The notes under the pieces are model-generated. The model made no database searches. It had not been told where the DNA came from and worked only from the letters and a program-made list of their open reading frames with translations. From Amycolatopsis sp. NBRC 101858 (GTDB taxonomy: Bacteria; Actinomycetota; Actinomycetes; Mycobacteriales; Pseudonocardiaceae), in contig NZ_BSTD01000004.1 of the NCBI RefSeq assembly GCF_030269325.1, positions 164,558-228,557 of the forward strand: a DNA stretch of 64,000 nucleotides. The letters run 5' to 3'. A program made the position numbers and the translations under genes. Positions 1 through 7,610 of this stretch are shown piece by piece; positions within the stretch are counted from its first letter, which is position 1, and the number at the start of each line of letters is the position of its first letter.

Positions 1-147
1 TGGCGTCCGCTGCTGCCGGACGCGCGAGAGTCGGCCCGGGAGCTCGCCCGGGCCGGCCGGGTGGAGCTCACCCAGCGGGGCCGGCCGCTCGACCCGGACG
101 GCGCGTGGCGAGGGCCGATCAGGATTCGCCTGCCCCGCGGCGAGTGA
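1..147 (+). CDS. DUF3253 family protein, C-terminal fragment
   Basis: Only the last 48 codons are in the window; the gene enters from the left edge and ends at a TGA. The fragment has the tail pattern I associate with DUF3253: W-R-P-L-L-P-D-A-R, then an Arg/Ala helix, then VELTQRGRPLDPDG and a closing G-P-I-R-I-R-L. That looks like the winged-helix part of these small proteins, which often sit alone or near photolyase and redox genes. No enzymatic role is established for the family. The assignment rests on the tail alone and the start lies outside the window. Confidence 0.65.
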   Translation, partial: WRPLLPDARESARELARAGRVELTQRGRPLDPDGAWRGPIRIRLPRGE

Positions 148-163
148 CGGCACTGCCCTTGCC

Positions 164-193
164 TTGACCCGAGGACGACGGCCTCGCTACCGT
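164..193 (+). promoter_or_regulatory. Candidate promoter of the VOC gene
   Basis: TTGACC (164-169) and TACCGT (188-193) are separated by 18 bp, a good match to a vegetative actinobacterial promoter. They lie about 45 bp before the VOC start codon at 239. Inferred from sequence only. Confidence 0.45.
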
Positions 194-238
194 GCCGGAA
201 CGGTCCGGTAATGCCGTCCGCAGAACGGAAACCCCGTC

Positions 239-580
239 ATGACAGCGATCCACCACGTGGCGGTCGTCGTCGACGACCTCGAAGCGGCGGTCGGCTTCTA
301 CACCCGGGTGCTCGGCTTCCGGCTCTCCGAAGCCCGTCCCGGGAACCTCGGGCCCGGGGCCTGGCTGGACGTCGGCGACCAGCAGCTGCACCTCGTCGCC
401 GGGGCGCCGGGACCTTCGCGGGGCCAGCACTTCGCCGTGCTCGTCGACGATCTCGACGCCGAGGTCCGGCGGTTGCGCGACAGCGGGTTCGAGGTCAGCG
501 ATCCCGCGCCGGTCGGCGCGGCGCGCCAGTCCTTCCTCGCCGATCCCTCGGGCAACGCCATCGAGCTGCACGAGAAGTAG
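239..580 (+). CDS. VOC (glyoxalase/bleomycin-resistance fold) protein
   Basis: A 113-residue single-domain VOC protein. It opens with the beta strand typical of the fold, IHHVAVVVDDLEAAVGFY, and its second half has HFAVLVDDLDAEV followed by the closing F-L-A-D-P-S-G-N-A-I-E-L strand. VOC proteins bind a metal or a small ligand and may be lyases, dioxygenases or resistance proteins; nothing here fixes the substrate. His at the first strand and Glu in the last (IELHEK) are the usual metal ligands. It is monocistronic and ends 2 nt before the convergent monooxygenase gene, so the two transcripts meet tail to tail. Confidence 0.85.
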   Translation: MTAIHHVAVVVDDLEAAVGFYTRVLGFRLSEARPGNLGPGAWLDVGDQQLHLVAGAPGPSRGQHFAVLVDDLDAEVRRLRDSGFEVSDPAPVGAARQSFLADPSGNAIELHEK

Positions 581-582
581 CG

Positions 583-1854
583 TCACGGCAGTTCGAGGTG
601 CTCCCGCAGGGTCGTGCCTTCGTACTCCGTCCGGTACACGCCGCGCTCCTGCAGCTCCGGGACCAGCCGGTCGACGACGTCGTCCAGCGCGGCCGGGACC
701 AGGTGCGGGCTGAGGTTGAACCCGTCCACCGCCCGCGTCCGCACGTACCGCGCCCATTCGTCGGCGACCTGGCCCGGCGTGCCGACGAAGCCGTGCTGCC
801 GCGGCTGGACCTCGAGGACGAGCTGGTGGATCGACAGGTTCTTCGCCTCGGCCAGCTCGCGCCACCGGCGGATCCGGTCGAGCTTGCCCGTCCGGTCCGC
901 GATCGAGATCGTCCCGCGTGACGGGTCCAGCTCGCCCTCGGCGGGCTCGACGTCCGGCAGCGGGCCGTGCGGGTCGTACGCCGACAGGTCCTGCCCCCAG
1001 TACTGCTCGAGGAACGCCAGCGCGCGCTGGGGCGTGATCTGCCGGCGCCGGATGTCCTCGGCGCGTTCGGCCGCGTCGGCCGGCGTGTCGCCCAGGACGA
1101 CGGTCGCGCCCGGCAGGATCCGCACCGCGTCGGCGGGCCGGCCGTGGCGGGCAAGCCGCGCACGGAGGTCCTCGGCGTAGGCGACGGCCTTGTCGTAGGC
1201 GGTGTTCGCCGAGAAGACGACGTCCGCGTACTTCGCCGCCAGTTCGCGGCCGCCGGGGGAGTCCCCGGCCTGGAACAGCACCGGCCGGCCCTGGGGGCTC
1301 GGCGGCACCGTCGGCGTCGCGCGCAGGCTCACCAGGTCGGTGTGGCGGGCCACGAGGCCGGTCCCGGACCACAGCGCCAGCGCGGCCTCGACGAACTGCT
1401 CGGCCCGCTCGTAGCGGCGCTCGTGTGCCAGCCAGCCGCCCCGGCGGAAGTTGGCGCCGGTCCAGGCGTTGTCGGTGGTGACGATGTTCCAGCCGGCCCG
1501 GCCGCCGGACAGGTAGTCCAAAGAGGACAGCCGGCGGGCGAGGTCGGCGGGGAAGTTGTACGTGGTGTTCTGCGTGGCGACCAGCCCGATCCGGGTCGTG
1601 GCCCCGGCCAGCGCGCTCAGCTGGGTGATCGCGTCCGGGCGGCCGGCGACGTCGAGGGCGTGGACGCGGCCGCGGTTCTCCCGCACCCGCAGGCCTTCGC
1701 CGAGGAAGAAGGCGTCGAACAGGCCGCGTTCCAGCGTCCGCGCGACGGAGACGTACGTCTCGATCTCGGTGTGCGGCGCGTTCGACGGGTCGTCCCACAG
1801 GTAGTGCGGGCCGACGCCGGTGTAGAACACGCCCAGGTGCAGCCGCGCGCTCAT
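583..1854 (-). CDS. LLM-class flavin-dependent monooxygenase (NtaA/SnaA/DszA type)
   Basis: 423 residues of the bacterial luciferase-like fold, using FMNH2 supplied by a separate reductase to oxygenate small S- or N-compounds. Family marks include the N-terminal L-G-V-F-Y strand, the H-A-L-D-V-A-G-R-P-D-A motif, TTRIGLVATQNTTYNFPADLARR, and the NtaA-type S-G-G-R-A-G-W-N-I-V-T-T segment near residue 140. Length matches the nitrilotriacetate/dibenzothiophene sulfone monooxygenase branch. Its start overlaps the stop of the upstream LLM gene by 4 nt (ATGA), so the two are probably translationally coupled. No flavin reductase is visible nearby. The substrate is unknown. Confidence 0.9.
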   Translation of the reverse strand: MSARLHLGVFYTGVGPHYLWDDPSNAPHTEIETYVSVARTLERGLFDAFFLGEGLRVRENRGRVHALDVAGRPDAITQLSALAGATTRIGLVATQNTTYNFPADLARRLSSLDYLSGGRAGWNIVTTDNAWTGANFRRGGWLAHERRYERAEQFVEAALALWSGTGLVARHTDLVSLRATPTVPPSPQGRPVLFQAGDSPGGRELAAKYADVVFSANTAYDKAVAYAEDLRARLARHGRPADAVRILPGATVVLGDTPADAAERAEDIRRRQITPQRALAFLEQYWGQDLSAYDPHGPLPDVEPAEGELDPSRGTISIADRTGKLDRIRRWRELAEAKNLSIHQLVLEVQPRQHGFVGTPGQVADEWARYVRTRAVDGFNLSPHLVPAALDDVVDRLVPELQERGVYRTEYEGTTLREHLELP

Positions 1855-2822
1855 GCGGCACCGCCGGCCGCGAACAGGCTCGCCGGCCGGGCGAGACCGA
1901 GCGAGGTGCGCAAGGTGGCGCCCGGCTCCGGCGGGGTGAGCAGGCCTTCGGTGCGCAGCGCGGGCAGCACTTCACCGGCCAGCACCGGCAGGTCGGTCGC
2001 GAGGACGGCGGGGTGCAGCCGGACGCCGTCGACGCTGGTGGCCAGCCAGCCCAGCAGTTCGGTGAGGCCGGGCGCGGATCCGGTGTAGCGCAGGCGATCC
2101 CCGTGCGGCCTGCGCGTGCCGCCCCCGAGTGCGACCTCGATCTCGGCGAAGACCAGCGGAGCGCCGGTCTCCCGGGCGCGCCGGGCGCGGGTGCGGACGT
2201 CGTCGAGGCCGGCGCCGCCGACGAGCACGACGTCCGGGCGGGCGGCTTCGGCCAGCGTGTCGGGAGCCAGCACGACGGGCCGGCCCTGCGGCGGCCGCGG
2301 CGTGATCAGCGGGCCCTTGACCGAGAACCGCGTGCCGGTGAAGTCGACGTGGTGCACCTTGTCCGGGTCGAGGTACCGGCCGGTGGCGACGTCCTTGATG
2401 ACGGCGTCGTCGTCCCAGGAGTCCCACAGCCGCCGCACGACCTCGACGACGTCGGCGACTTCGTGGTGCAGCGCGTCCGGGTCGAGCCGCGACCCGCCGA
2501 CGGTGGCGAGGGCCTCGGCCGAGCTGTCGGCGCCGACGACCCAGGCGGCGCGCCCGTGCGAAGCGTGGTCGAGGCTCGCCAGCTGCGCGGCCAGGTGGAA
2601 CGGCTCGGCCGTGGTGACGTTCACGGTCGGCGCGAGCCCGATCCGGTCGGTCAGGGTCGAGACGTAGGCGGCGCGGGTGGTCGCCTCGATCCGCGGGCCG
2701 CCGACGGGGGAGTCGTCGAAGGTGACGAACGTGAAGCCGCCGCGTTCGGCGGTCGTGACGACGTCGGCGACCGCGCCGTCGCCGTCGACCTCCACCGCGA
2801 CGTGCAGGCTGCGAGAAGTCAT
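1851..2822 (-). CDS. Second LLM-class flavin-dependent oxidoreductase
   Basis: 323 residues; first gene of a two-gene operon. It keeps the LLM pattern (DRIGLAPTVNVTTAEPFHLAAQLASLDHASHGRAAW) but is about 100 residues shorter than its partner and diverged, so it may act on a different intermediate or form a heteromer with it, as LuxA and LuxB do; that is inference. The phosphate-binding segment of the flavin site is recognisable near GRAAWVVGADSS. The ATG at 2822 is preceded 6 nt upstream by TAGCTG, a possible -10, which would make this transcript leaderless. Confidence 0.85.
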   Translation of the reverse strand: MTSRSLHVAVEVDGDGAVADVVTTAERGGFTFVTFDDSPVGGPRIEATTRAAYVSTLTDRIGLAPTVNVTTAEPFHLAAQLASLDHASHGRAAWVVGADSSAEALATVGGSRLDPDALHHEVADVVEVVRRLWDSWDDDAVIKDVATGRYLDPDKVHHVDFTGTRFSVKGPLITPRPPQGRPVVLAPDTLAEAARPDVVLVGGAGLDDVRTRARRARETGAPLVFAEIEVALGGGTRRPHGDRLRYTGSAPGLTELLGWLATSVDGVRLHPAVLATDLPVLAGEVLPALRTEGLLTPPEPGATLRTSLGLARPASLFAAGGAA

Positions 2823-2935
2823 GGTCCACAGCTATCCGGTGCCCGGCCCGGCGCGCACCTGCTTTCAGGATGTGGACGCACTGGGACCGCGGGCTCCCGG
2901 CGCCGAGAATGTCCCGACGGCGGAAGGGGTGCACG

Positions 2936-3112
2936 ATGAAGCGGATGGTCGACGCGCTTATCCGGGCGTTCACCGGGTTCGGGTGGGTGCTGGTGCCGCC
3001 GGTCCCGCCGTTCGAACCCGGCGTGGCCGTGCCGGTGCCGCGTCCGGCGGACCCGCTGAGGGTGCCGTTGTCCCGCCGGGAGCGGGCGGAGTTCCGGCGG
3101 ATCGTCGGCTGA
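2936..3112 (+). CDS. Small protein of unknown function (possibly DUF6059-like)
   Basis: 58 residues, M-K-R-M-V-D-A-L-I-R-A-F then a hydrophobic, Pro-rich centre (VLVPPVPPFEPG) and a basic tail L-S-R-R-E-R-A-E-F-R-R-I-V. I chose the ATG at 2936 because GGAAGGGGT sits 6-9 nt before it; an upstream in-frame ATG at 2870 has no such site. The shape (short N-terminal amphipathic helix, Trp, Pro-rich turn, then P-L-S-x-x-E) resembles the small DUF6059 proteins seen near streptomycete antibiotic regulators, but this is a visual impression. Its stop codon is inside a terminator stem shared with the LuxR regulator. Confidence 0.6.
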   Translation: MKRMVDALIRAFTGFGWVLVPPVPPFEPGVAVPVPRPADPLRVPLSRRERAEFRRIVG

Positions 3113-3129
3113 GTCCACAAAGGACTCAG
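3109..3129. terminator. Bidirectional terminator carrying two stop codons
   Basis: CTGAGTCC (3109-3116), loop ACAAA, GGACTCAG (3122-3129): a perfect 8-bp stem. The TGA of the small plus-strand gene (3110-3112) and the TGA of the minus-strand LuxR gene (3126-3128) both lie inside the arms. No U-tract follows, as is usual in actinomycetes. Confidence 0.7.
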
Positions 3130-6104
3130 GTGTCGAGGGTTGCCGCGTAGTCGAACAGCGTCACGCGGTCGGGCAGTTTCGTCTTGGTCATCAGGCTGGA
3201 CACGTGCTTTTCCACCGTCTTGGGGGAGATCAGCAGGCGCCGGGCGATGTCGGTGTTGCCGAGGCGGTGGGCCAGGAGCCGGAAGACGTCGTATTCGCGG
3301 ACGGTGACGCCGGCGTCGCGCAGCTCGCGCGGGAGGTGGTGGAGGCCGGGCCGGCGCTGCCGGACGGATTCCCCGGCCCGCCGCAGCAGGGCCCGGCACG
3401 CCCCGGCGACGCCCGGGACGGCCGCGTCGTGGAAGTACTCCTCGGCCGCCCGCAGCCACGGGACGGGCTCACCCCAGCCATCGGCGAGCGCGGCTTCGGC
3501 GGCGAGCCGGGCCCCGAGGTGCGCGGCCATCCGGTAGGGATAGGCGGCTTCCCGCGCTTCCTTCGCGGCGGCTTCCGCCCCGGCGGCATCGCCCCGCCGG
3601 CCGTGCGAGACGGCCTGCGCGAGGGCGGCGAACTGCCGGTTCCACCGGAGCCGGCTCGCGGGGTTCGCGGTCGCCACGGCCAGGTCGTCCGGCGTGAGGT
3701 CCCCGGCGAGGACGTCCAGGAGGAGGGCGAGGCCGTGGTGCCCGGCGAGCGGGGAGCCGGCGGATTGCCGGGCGAGTTTGAGATCGCGGCGGGCTCGGTC
3801 GCGGTCCTCCTCGAGCAAGGCGCAGAACGCCTGGGCGAGGCCGAGGCAGAGGGCGAGGTCGGGGTGGTGGTCGCCGTGGGCGGCCCGGACTTCGGCGATC
3901 GCTTCGGCCATGCCCGGCCGGTCGCCTTGGTGGGCGGCACACACGGCCCGGATGACGGCGGTGCGGCGCGAATCGGCGGGGTCGCCCTCGCCGCTGCCGG
4001 CGAGGTTGCGCTCGGCGGCGATGAGACCGCGCCCCGCCGCAGCCGGGTGGTGGTCGGGACCGCAGGGCCGGTCCGCGAGCAGGTCAGCCGACTCCTGGTT
4101 TCCGCCCGAGCCGGAGCGAGAGCCCGCGGCCAGCCACCGCTCGACCCCGCGGTAGTCGCCCCCGAGCACCAGCCCGTGCAGCGTGATCCCCAGGTCGGCC
4201 GCCCGCGCCACCGCCACCGACCCCGACTGCTCCGCCTGCTGCCGGGCCAGCACCAGACCGCCCGTGTCCCCCTCCGTCACTGCCAAGTGCTCTCCCAGCC
4301 GCAGCAACACATGCGTGCGCCACAACGGCATCCGGCGGGACTCCGTCAGCTGCCGGGCTCGGTCGAGGTGGCGGCGGGCCTCCTCCGGGTCTCGCTCGAG
4401 GACGCCCAGCGCCAGCAACGCCTGGCACGTCACCACCGGGTCGTCGTGCCGCTCGGCCTGTTCGAGCGCCGCCGTGGCCAGCCGGCGGGCTTCGGCCTCT
4501 CGGTCCGGTGCTTCGAGCAGCAGGAGTGCGTGCACCGCGTCGATCGCCGCGCGCCGGCGGTCGGAGCCGGGGCGGGTGCGGGCCGCCGTCAGCTGGGCCA
4601 GGGCGTCTTCGGTCCGGCCGGCCAGGCGGGCGGCCCAGGCCAGCCGGGCGTGCAGCACCGCCGCCCGGTCGAACAGCCCGACCTCCGAAAACCGGGCCGC
4701 CAGAGCGAAAGCGCGGTCCGTTCGCCCGGTTTCGCCGAGCGCGAAGACCAGCGACTCCAGCACGAACCCGCGCAGCGGCAGGTCGGGACTGTCGGTCAGC
4801 AGCGCGTCGGCGCGGCCGAGCAGGGTGACCGCGGCCCCCGCCGCCGCGGTCTCCAGGGCCCGGCGCCCGGCGTCGGCGAACAGCCGCCCGGCCGCGGCGC
4901 GGTCGCCCGCGAGCTGCCGCAGCTCCGCGGCCCGGGCGCACCACTCGCCGGGCAGACCGGGGTACAGCACCTCGGTGGCGTCGGCGGCCAGCCGCGCGAG
5001 TTCCGCCCGCCGGACCGGCCCGAGCTGCGCGAGCACCGCCTCGACCGTCAGCGGGTGCCCGAACGCGTACCAGCCGAGGGCCGCCCGGTCCGGTTCGACG
5101 AGCTGGGCGTCGACGGCCGCGTCGAGGAACGCCGCGACCGCACGGTCGTCGGCCCCGGCGGCCCGCTGCACCACCGGGGCGGCGAAGCGGGAACCGAGCA
5201 CCGCGGCGATGGCCAGCAGGCCGGCCCCCTCGGGCCCGAGCCGGGCCATCCGGGTGGCGACGCTGCCCGCCAGCGCCGCGGGCACGGTGCCGGTGTCCGC
5301 GAGGTGCCAGCCGCCGGGGCGCTCGGTCAGCAGCCGGTCGTGGACCAGCTCGTGCAACAGCTCCTCGACCAGGAACGGGATCCCGGTGCTGAGCTGCCAC
5401 AGGTGGGTGGCCGTCTCGGCCGGGACGCGCGCCCGGTCCGTCCCGAGGCACGCCGCGACGACGTCGTGCACGGCACCGGGGCCGAGCCGGTGCAGCCGGC
5501 GCAGGACGCAGCCGCCGCGGCGGGCCGCCGACCGCGCGATGTCCCAGGCGTCCGAAGGGTCGTCGCGCAGCGTGCCGATCAGCAGCACGCGGGCGGACTG
5601 CAGGTTGTTGACCAGGTACTCCAGCACGAACAGCGTCTCCGCGTCGGTGTCGTGCAGGTCGTCGAGGAGCAGCACGCAGCCGCCGGCCCGGCCGACCACG
5701 GTCAGCAGCCGCACCACCGCCTCGGCGATGACGAGCAGCGGCGGCGCCGGGGCACCCTCCGCGACCGTGCGCCAGTCGGGGACGAGCACGCCCAGCGCCG
5801 GCAGGTACGGGCCCAGCTCGCCGACGTCGACGGGTTCGGTGTCCCGCGTCAGCGAGAACAGGGCTTCGGCCAGCGGCCGGAACGGCACCACCGGCCCGAC
5901 CGAGCTGCCCTGCCCGCGCAGCACCCGCGCACCGCGGCCGGCCGCCGCCGCGGCCACCTCACGGGCCAGCCGGGACTTGCCGATCCCGCTTTCCCCGGCG
6001 AGGAACACCGCACCACCGCGCCCGGCCAGCGCGCCGTCGAAGGCCGTGGTCAGCTCCCGCAGCTCCGCCTCCCGGCTGACCAGCTCCGGCGAGCGGATCA
6101 GCAT
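3126..6104 (-). CDS. Large LuxR-family ATPase regulator (LAL type)
   Basis: 992 residues. The N-terminal region has a Walker A motif (LAGESGIGKSRLA, residues about 36-48) and a Walker B-like CVLLLDDLHDTD near residue 145, typical of STAND ATPases. The middle is TPR-like, rich in Ala/Leu/Arg helices. The last about 65 residues form a LuxR helix-turn-helix: TVREYDVFRLLAHRLGNTDIA then LLISPKTVEKHVSSLM. Such LAL proteins (PikD, RapH type) are usually pathway-specific activators of antibiotic clusters. It is divergent from the seven-gene operon at 6736, so I infer it controls that operon and itself. The upstream repeat GGTTCCCCCAGGT at 6154 falls where its own -35 would be. Confidence 0.93.
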   Translation of the reverse strand: MLIRSPELVSREAELRELTTAFDGALAGRGGAVFLAGESGIGKSRLAREVAAAAAGRGARVLRGQGSSVGPVVPFRPLAEALFSLTRDTEPVDVGELGPYLPALGVLVPDWRTVAEGAPAPPLLVIAEAVVRLLTVVGRAGGCVLLLDDLHDTDAETLFVLEYLVNNLQSARVLLIGTLRDDPSDAWDIARSAARRGGCVLRRLHRLGPGAVHDVVAACLGTDRARVPAETATHLWQLSTGIPFLVEELLHELVHDRLLTERPGGWHLADTGTVPAALAGSVATRMARLGPEGAGLLAIAAVLGSRFAAPVVQRAAGADDRAVAAFLDAAVDAQLVEPDRAALGWYAFGHPLTVEAVLAQLGPVRRAELARLAADATEVLYPGLPGEWCARAAELRQLAGDRAAAGRLFADAGRRALETAAAGAAVTLLGRADALLTDSPDLPLRGFVLESLVFALGETGRTDRAFALAARFSEVGLFDRAAVLHARLAWAARLAGRTEDALAQLTAARTRPGSDRRRAAIDAVHALLLLEAPDREAEARRLATAALEQAERHDDPVVTCQALLALGVLERDPEEARRHLDRARQLTESRRMPLWRTHVLLRLGEHLAVTEGDTGGLVLARQQAEQSGSVAVARAADLGITLHGLVLGGDYRGVERWLAAGSRSGSGGNQESADLLADRPCGPDHHPAAAGRGLIAAERNLAGSGEGDPADSRRTAVIRAVCAAHQGDRPGMAEAIAEVRAAHGDHHPDLALCLGLAQAFCALLEEDRDRARRDLKLARQSAGSPLAGHHGLALLLDVLAGDLTPDDLAVATANPASRLRWNRQFAALAQAVSHGRRGDAAGAEAAAKEAREAAYPYRMAAHLGARLAAEAALADGWGEPVPWLRAAEEYFHDAAVPGVAGACRALLRRAGESVRQRRPGLHHLPRELRDAGVTVREYDVFRLLAHRLGNTDIARRLLISPKTVEKHVSSLMTKTKLPDRVTLFDYAATLDT

Positions 6105-6153
6105 GCCGCGAAAAAGGCATGATCATCGGAATAATCGTATTCACGCATCGAAT

Positions 6154-6278
6154 GGTTCCCCCAGGTCTTCGGCCCCCTCATAGGGGATACACGACAGCGG
6201 TGACAACGCCAACCGGGACCGAATGCTGGAATTCACTTGCCCGCCTTTCGTCGCGCGATGGGGCGGGTTCCCCCAGGT
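6154..6278. promoter_or_regulatory. Two copies of a 13-bp repeat, possible LAL binding sites
   Basis: GGTTCCCCCAGGT occurs at 6154-6166 and exactly again at 6266-6278. Read on the other strand it is ACCTGGGGGAACC, close to half of the CTVGGGAWWTCCCBAG site reported for PAS-LuxR regulators. The first copy overlaps the place of a -35 for the minus-strand regulator. Binding is inferred. Confidence 0.4.
6174..6186. promoter_or_regulatory. Palindrome between regulator and biosynthetic operon
   Basis: CCCCT-CAT-AGGGG, a perfect 5-bp inverted repeat with a 3-nt centre, 70 bp upstream of the regulator start. It lies 8 bp from the first 13-bp repeat and is a plausible second operator. Confidence 0.4.
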
Positions 6279-6394
6279 TTCCCCGGCGGACGGGAGGGAA
6301 GGGTGGACTCCGGGAATCGTCCGTTCGGAGGTTGACACCCACCGGGCGCTCCCGCGGCCCGCCGGACACCGTGACGCAGGCCGCAGGAGTGGTC

Positions 6395-6488
6395 CAGGCC
6401 AGGAGCCCTGGCCTGCTGAACAGGCGGGATTCGCCCTGTTCGCGGGAAATCCGCGAGGCCCGGGAAGAAGTTGGGGGAGCCGCCCCCA
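6395..6488 (+). other. Chain of four hairpins in the operon leader
   Basis: Consecutive stems: CAGGCCAGG/CCTGGCCTG (6395-6415, perfect 9 bp, loop AGC), AACAGG/CCTGTT (6419-6440, extended by two pairs around a bulge), CGCGG/CCGCG (6441-6455, loop GAAAT) and TGGGGG/CCCCCA (6472-6488, loop AGCCG). They lie 250-340 nt before the first start codon. They could be a structured 5' UTR, an attenuator or a terminator group. I recognise no known riboswitch fold. Confidence 0.5.
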
Positions 6489-6735
6489 TGGCGCCGCGGC
6501 ACCCGCCATGGGCAGACTGGCGAACGCCACGGCTGGGGTGAAGTAACCGGGGCACGGGGGTACCACGACGGAATTCGGTGCGGTGCGAACCGCGCCCGGA
6601 CATCGGCGTGAACGGGTTCCGGCCGAGCCCGGAACAGCCCTTTCGGGAGAACGAACGGACATTTCGTTCTCGAACTGGACAGCTCCTTCACGCGCTGCCG
6701 CGAATGCGGCGGCACGGCAGAATGCGGGGAAACAA

Positions 6736-7596
6736 GTGGGTGCGAACGGAATCACCCGGGTCGGCGTGGTCGGCTCGGGCACGATGGGTGCCGGGATCGC
6801 GGAGCTCTGCGCGACCCGGGGGCTCGACGTCCGGCTGGCGGTGTCCCGGGAGTCGTCCCTGACCGCCGCCCCGGCGCGGATCGCCGCGTCGCTCGGCCGC
6901 CGCGTCGAGAAGGGCAAGCTGACGGCCGCCGAGCGCGACGCCGCGCTGGCCCGGATCACCGTCGGCACCGACCTGGCCGAACTCGGCGACCGGCACCTCG
7001 TCATCGAGGCGATCCCCGAGGACGAGCAGCTCAAGCTCGGCCTCTTCGCCACCCTGGACAAGATCGCCGGCGACGGCACCGTGCTCGCCAGCACCACCTC
7101 GGCCATCGCGATCACCCGGCTCGCCGCCGCGACCAGCCGGCCGGAACGCGTGCTGGGCCTGCACTTCTTCAACCCCGTCACGGCGTTGCGGCTCGTCGAG
7201 GTCGTCCCCGCGCTGTCCACCACGGGCGACGTGACCGAGCGGGTGACCGCCTTCGCCGAGCACACCCTGGACCGGCAGCCGATCACCGTCGCCGACCAGA
7301 GCGGCTTCGTCGTCAACGCCCTGCTGATCCCGTACCTGCTCGCGGCGATCCGCATGGTCGACACCGGGTACTGCCCCGCCGAAGACGTCGACCGCGCCAT
7401 GGAACTCGGCTGCGCGCACCCGATGGGCCCGCTGCGGCTGGCCGACCTGATCGGCCTCGACGTCGTCGCCGCCATCGCGGCCGCGCTGCACGACGAGTTC
7501 AAGCAGCCCCTCTACGCCGCCCCGCCGTCTCTTTCCCGGCTGGTCGAAGCCGGCCACCTCGGCCGCAAGACCGGCCGCGGCTTCCACACGTACTGA
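6736..7596 (+). CDS. 3-hydroxyacyl-CoA dehydrogenase (3-hydroxybutyryl-CoA dehydrogenase family)
   Basis: 286 residues from the GTG at 6736, which has GGGGA 5 nt before it and gives the normal family length; an upstream ATG at 6583 would add an Arg-rich tail unlike the family. The Rossmann motif VGVVGSGTMGAGIAEL opens the protein, the catalytic His lies in GLHFFNPV and the partner Asn in SGFVVNALLIP. The C-terminal domain ends in GHLGRKTGRGFHTY, as in HBD enzymes. It would interconvert 3-oxoacyl and 3-hydroxyacyl-CoA with NAD(P)H. As first gene of the operon it probably makes or uses a short hydroxyacyl building block for the downstream condensing enzymes. Confidence 0.88.
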   Translation: MGANGITRVGVVGSGTMGAGIAELCATRGLDVRLAVSRESSLTAAPARIAASLGRRVEKGKLTAAERDAALARITVGTDLAELGDRHLVIEAIPEDEQLKLGLFATLDKIAGDGTVLASTTSAIAITRLAAATSRPERVLGLHFFNPVTALRLVEVVPALSTTGDVTERVTAFAEHTLDRQPITVADQSGFVVNALLIPYLLAAIRMVDTGYCPAEDVDRAMELGCAHPMGPLRLADLIGLDVVAAIAAALHDEFKQPLYAAPPSLSRLVEAGHLGRKTGRGFHTY

Positions 7597-7610
7597 ACCG
7601 AGGAGAAACC

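Larger units (their letters stand above)
6105..6735. other. Long divergent intergenic region between regulator and operon
   Basis: About 630 bp with no convincing gene. It holds an AT-richer patch next to the regulator start (TACGAT at 6136-6141 on the minus strand is a possible -10), two copies of a 13-bp repeat, a 5+3+5 palindrome, a TTGACA at 6332-6337 without a clear -10, and four consecutive hairpins at 6395-6488. The open frames that cross it have no family resemblance. Confidence 0.6.

Noticed and set aside
3204..6122. Very long plus-strand open frame (972 codons) opposite the LuxR regulator
   Set aside because: It is rich in Gly, Arg, Gln and Val with no domain, as expected from the antisense of a high-GC gene; the minus-strand reading has complete ATPase and HTH motifs.
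6332..6337. TTGACA as promoter of the biosynthetic operon
   Set aside because: No acceptable -10 at 16-19 bp; kept only as a note in the intergenic entry.
6119..6541. 140-codon plus-strand frame in the leader region
   Set aside because: Pro/Arg-rich without a family, no ribosome-binding site, and it runs through all four hairpins.
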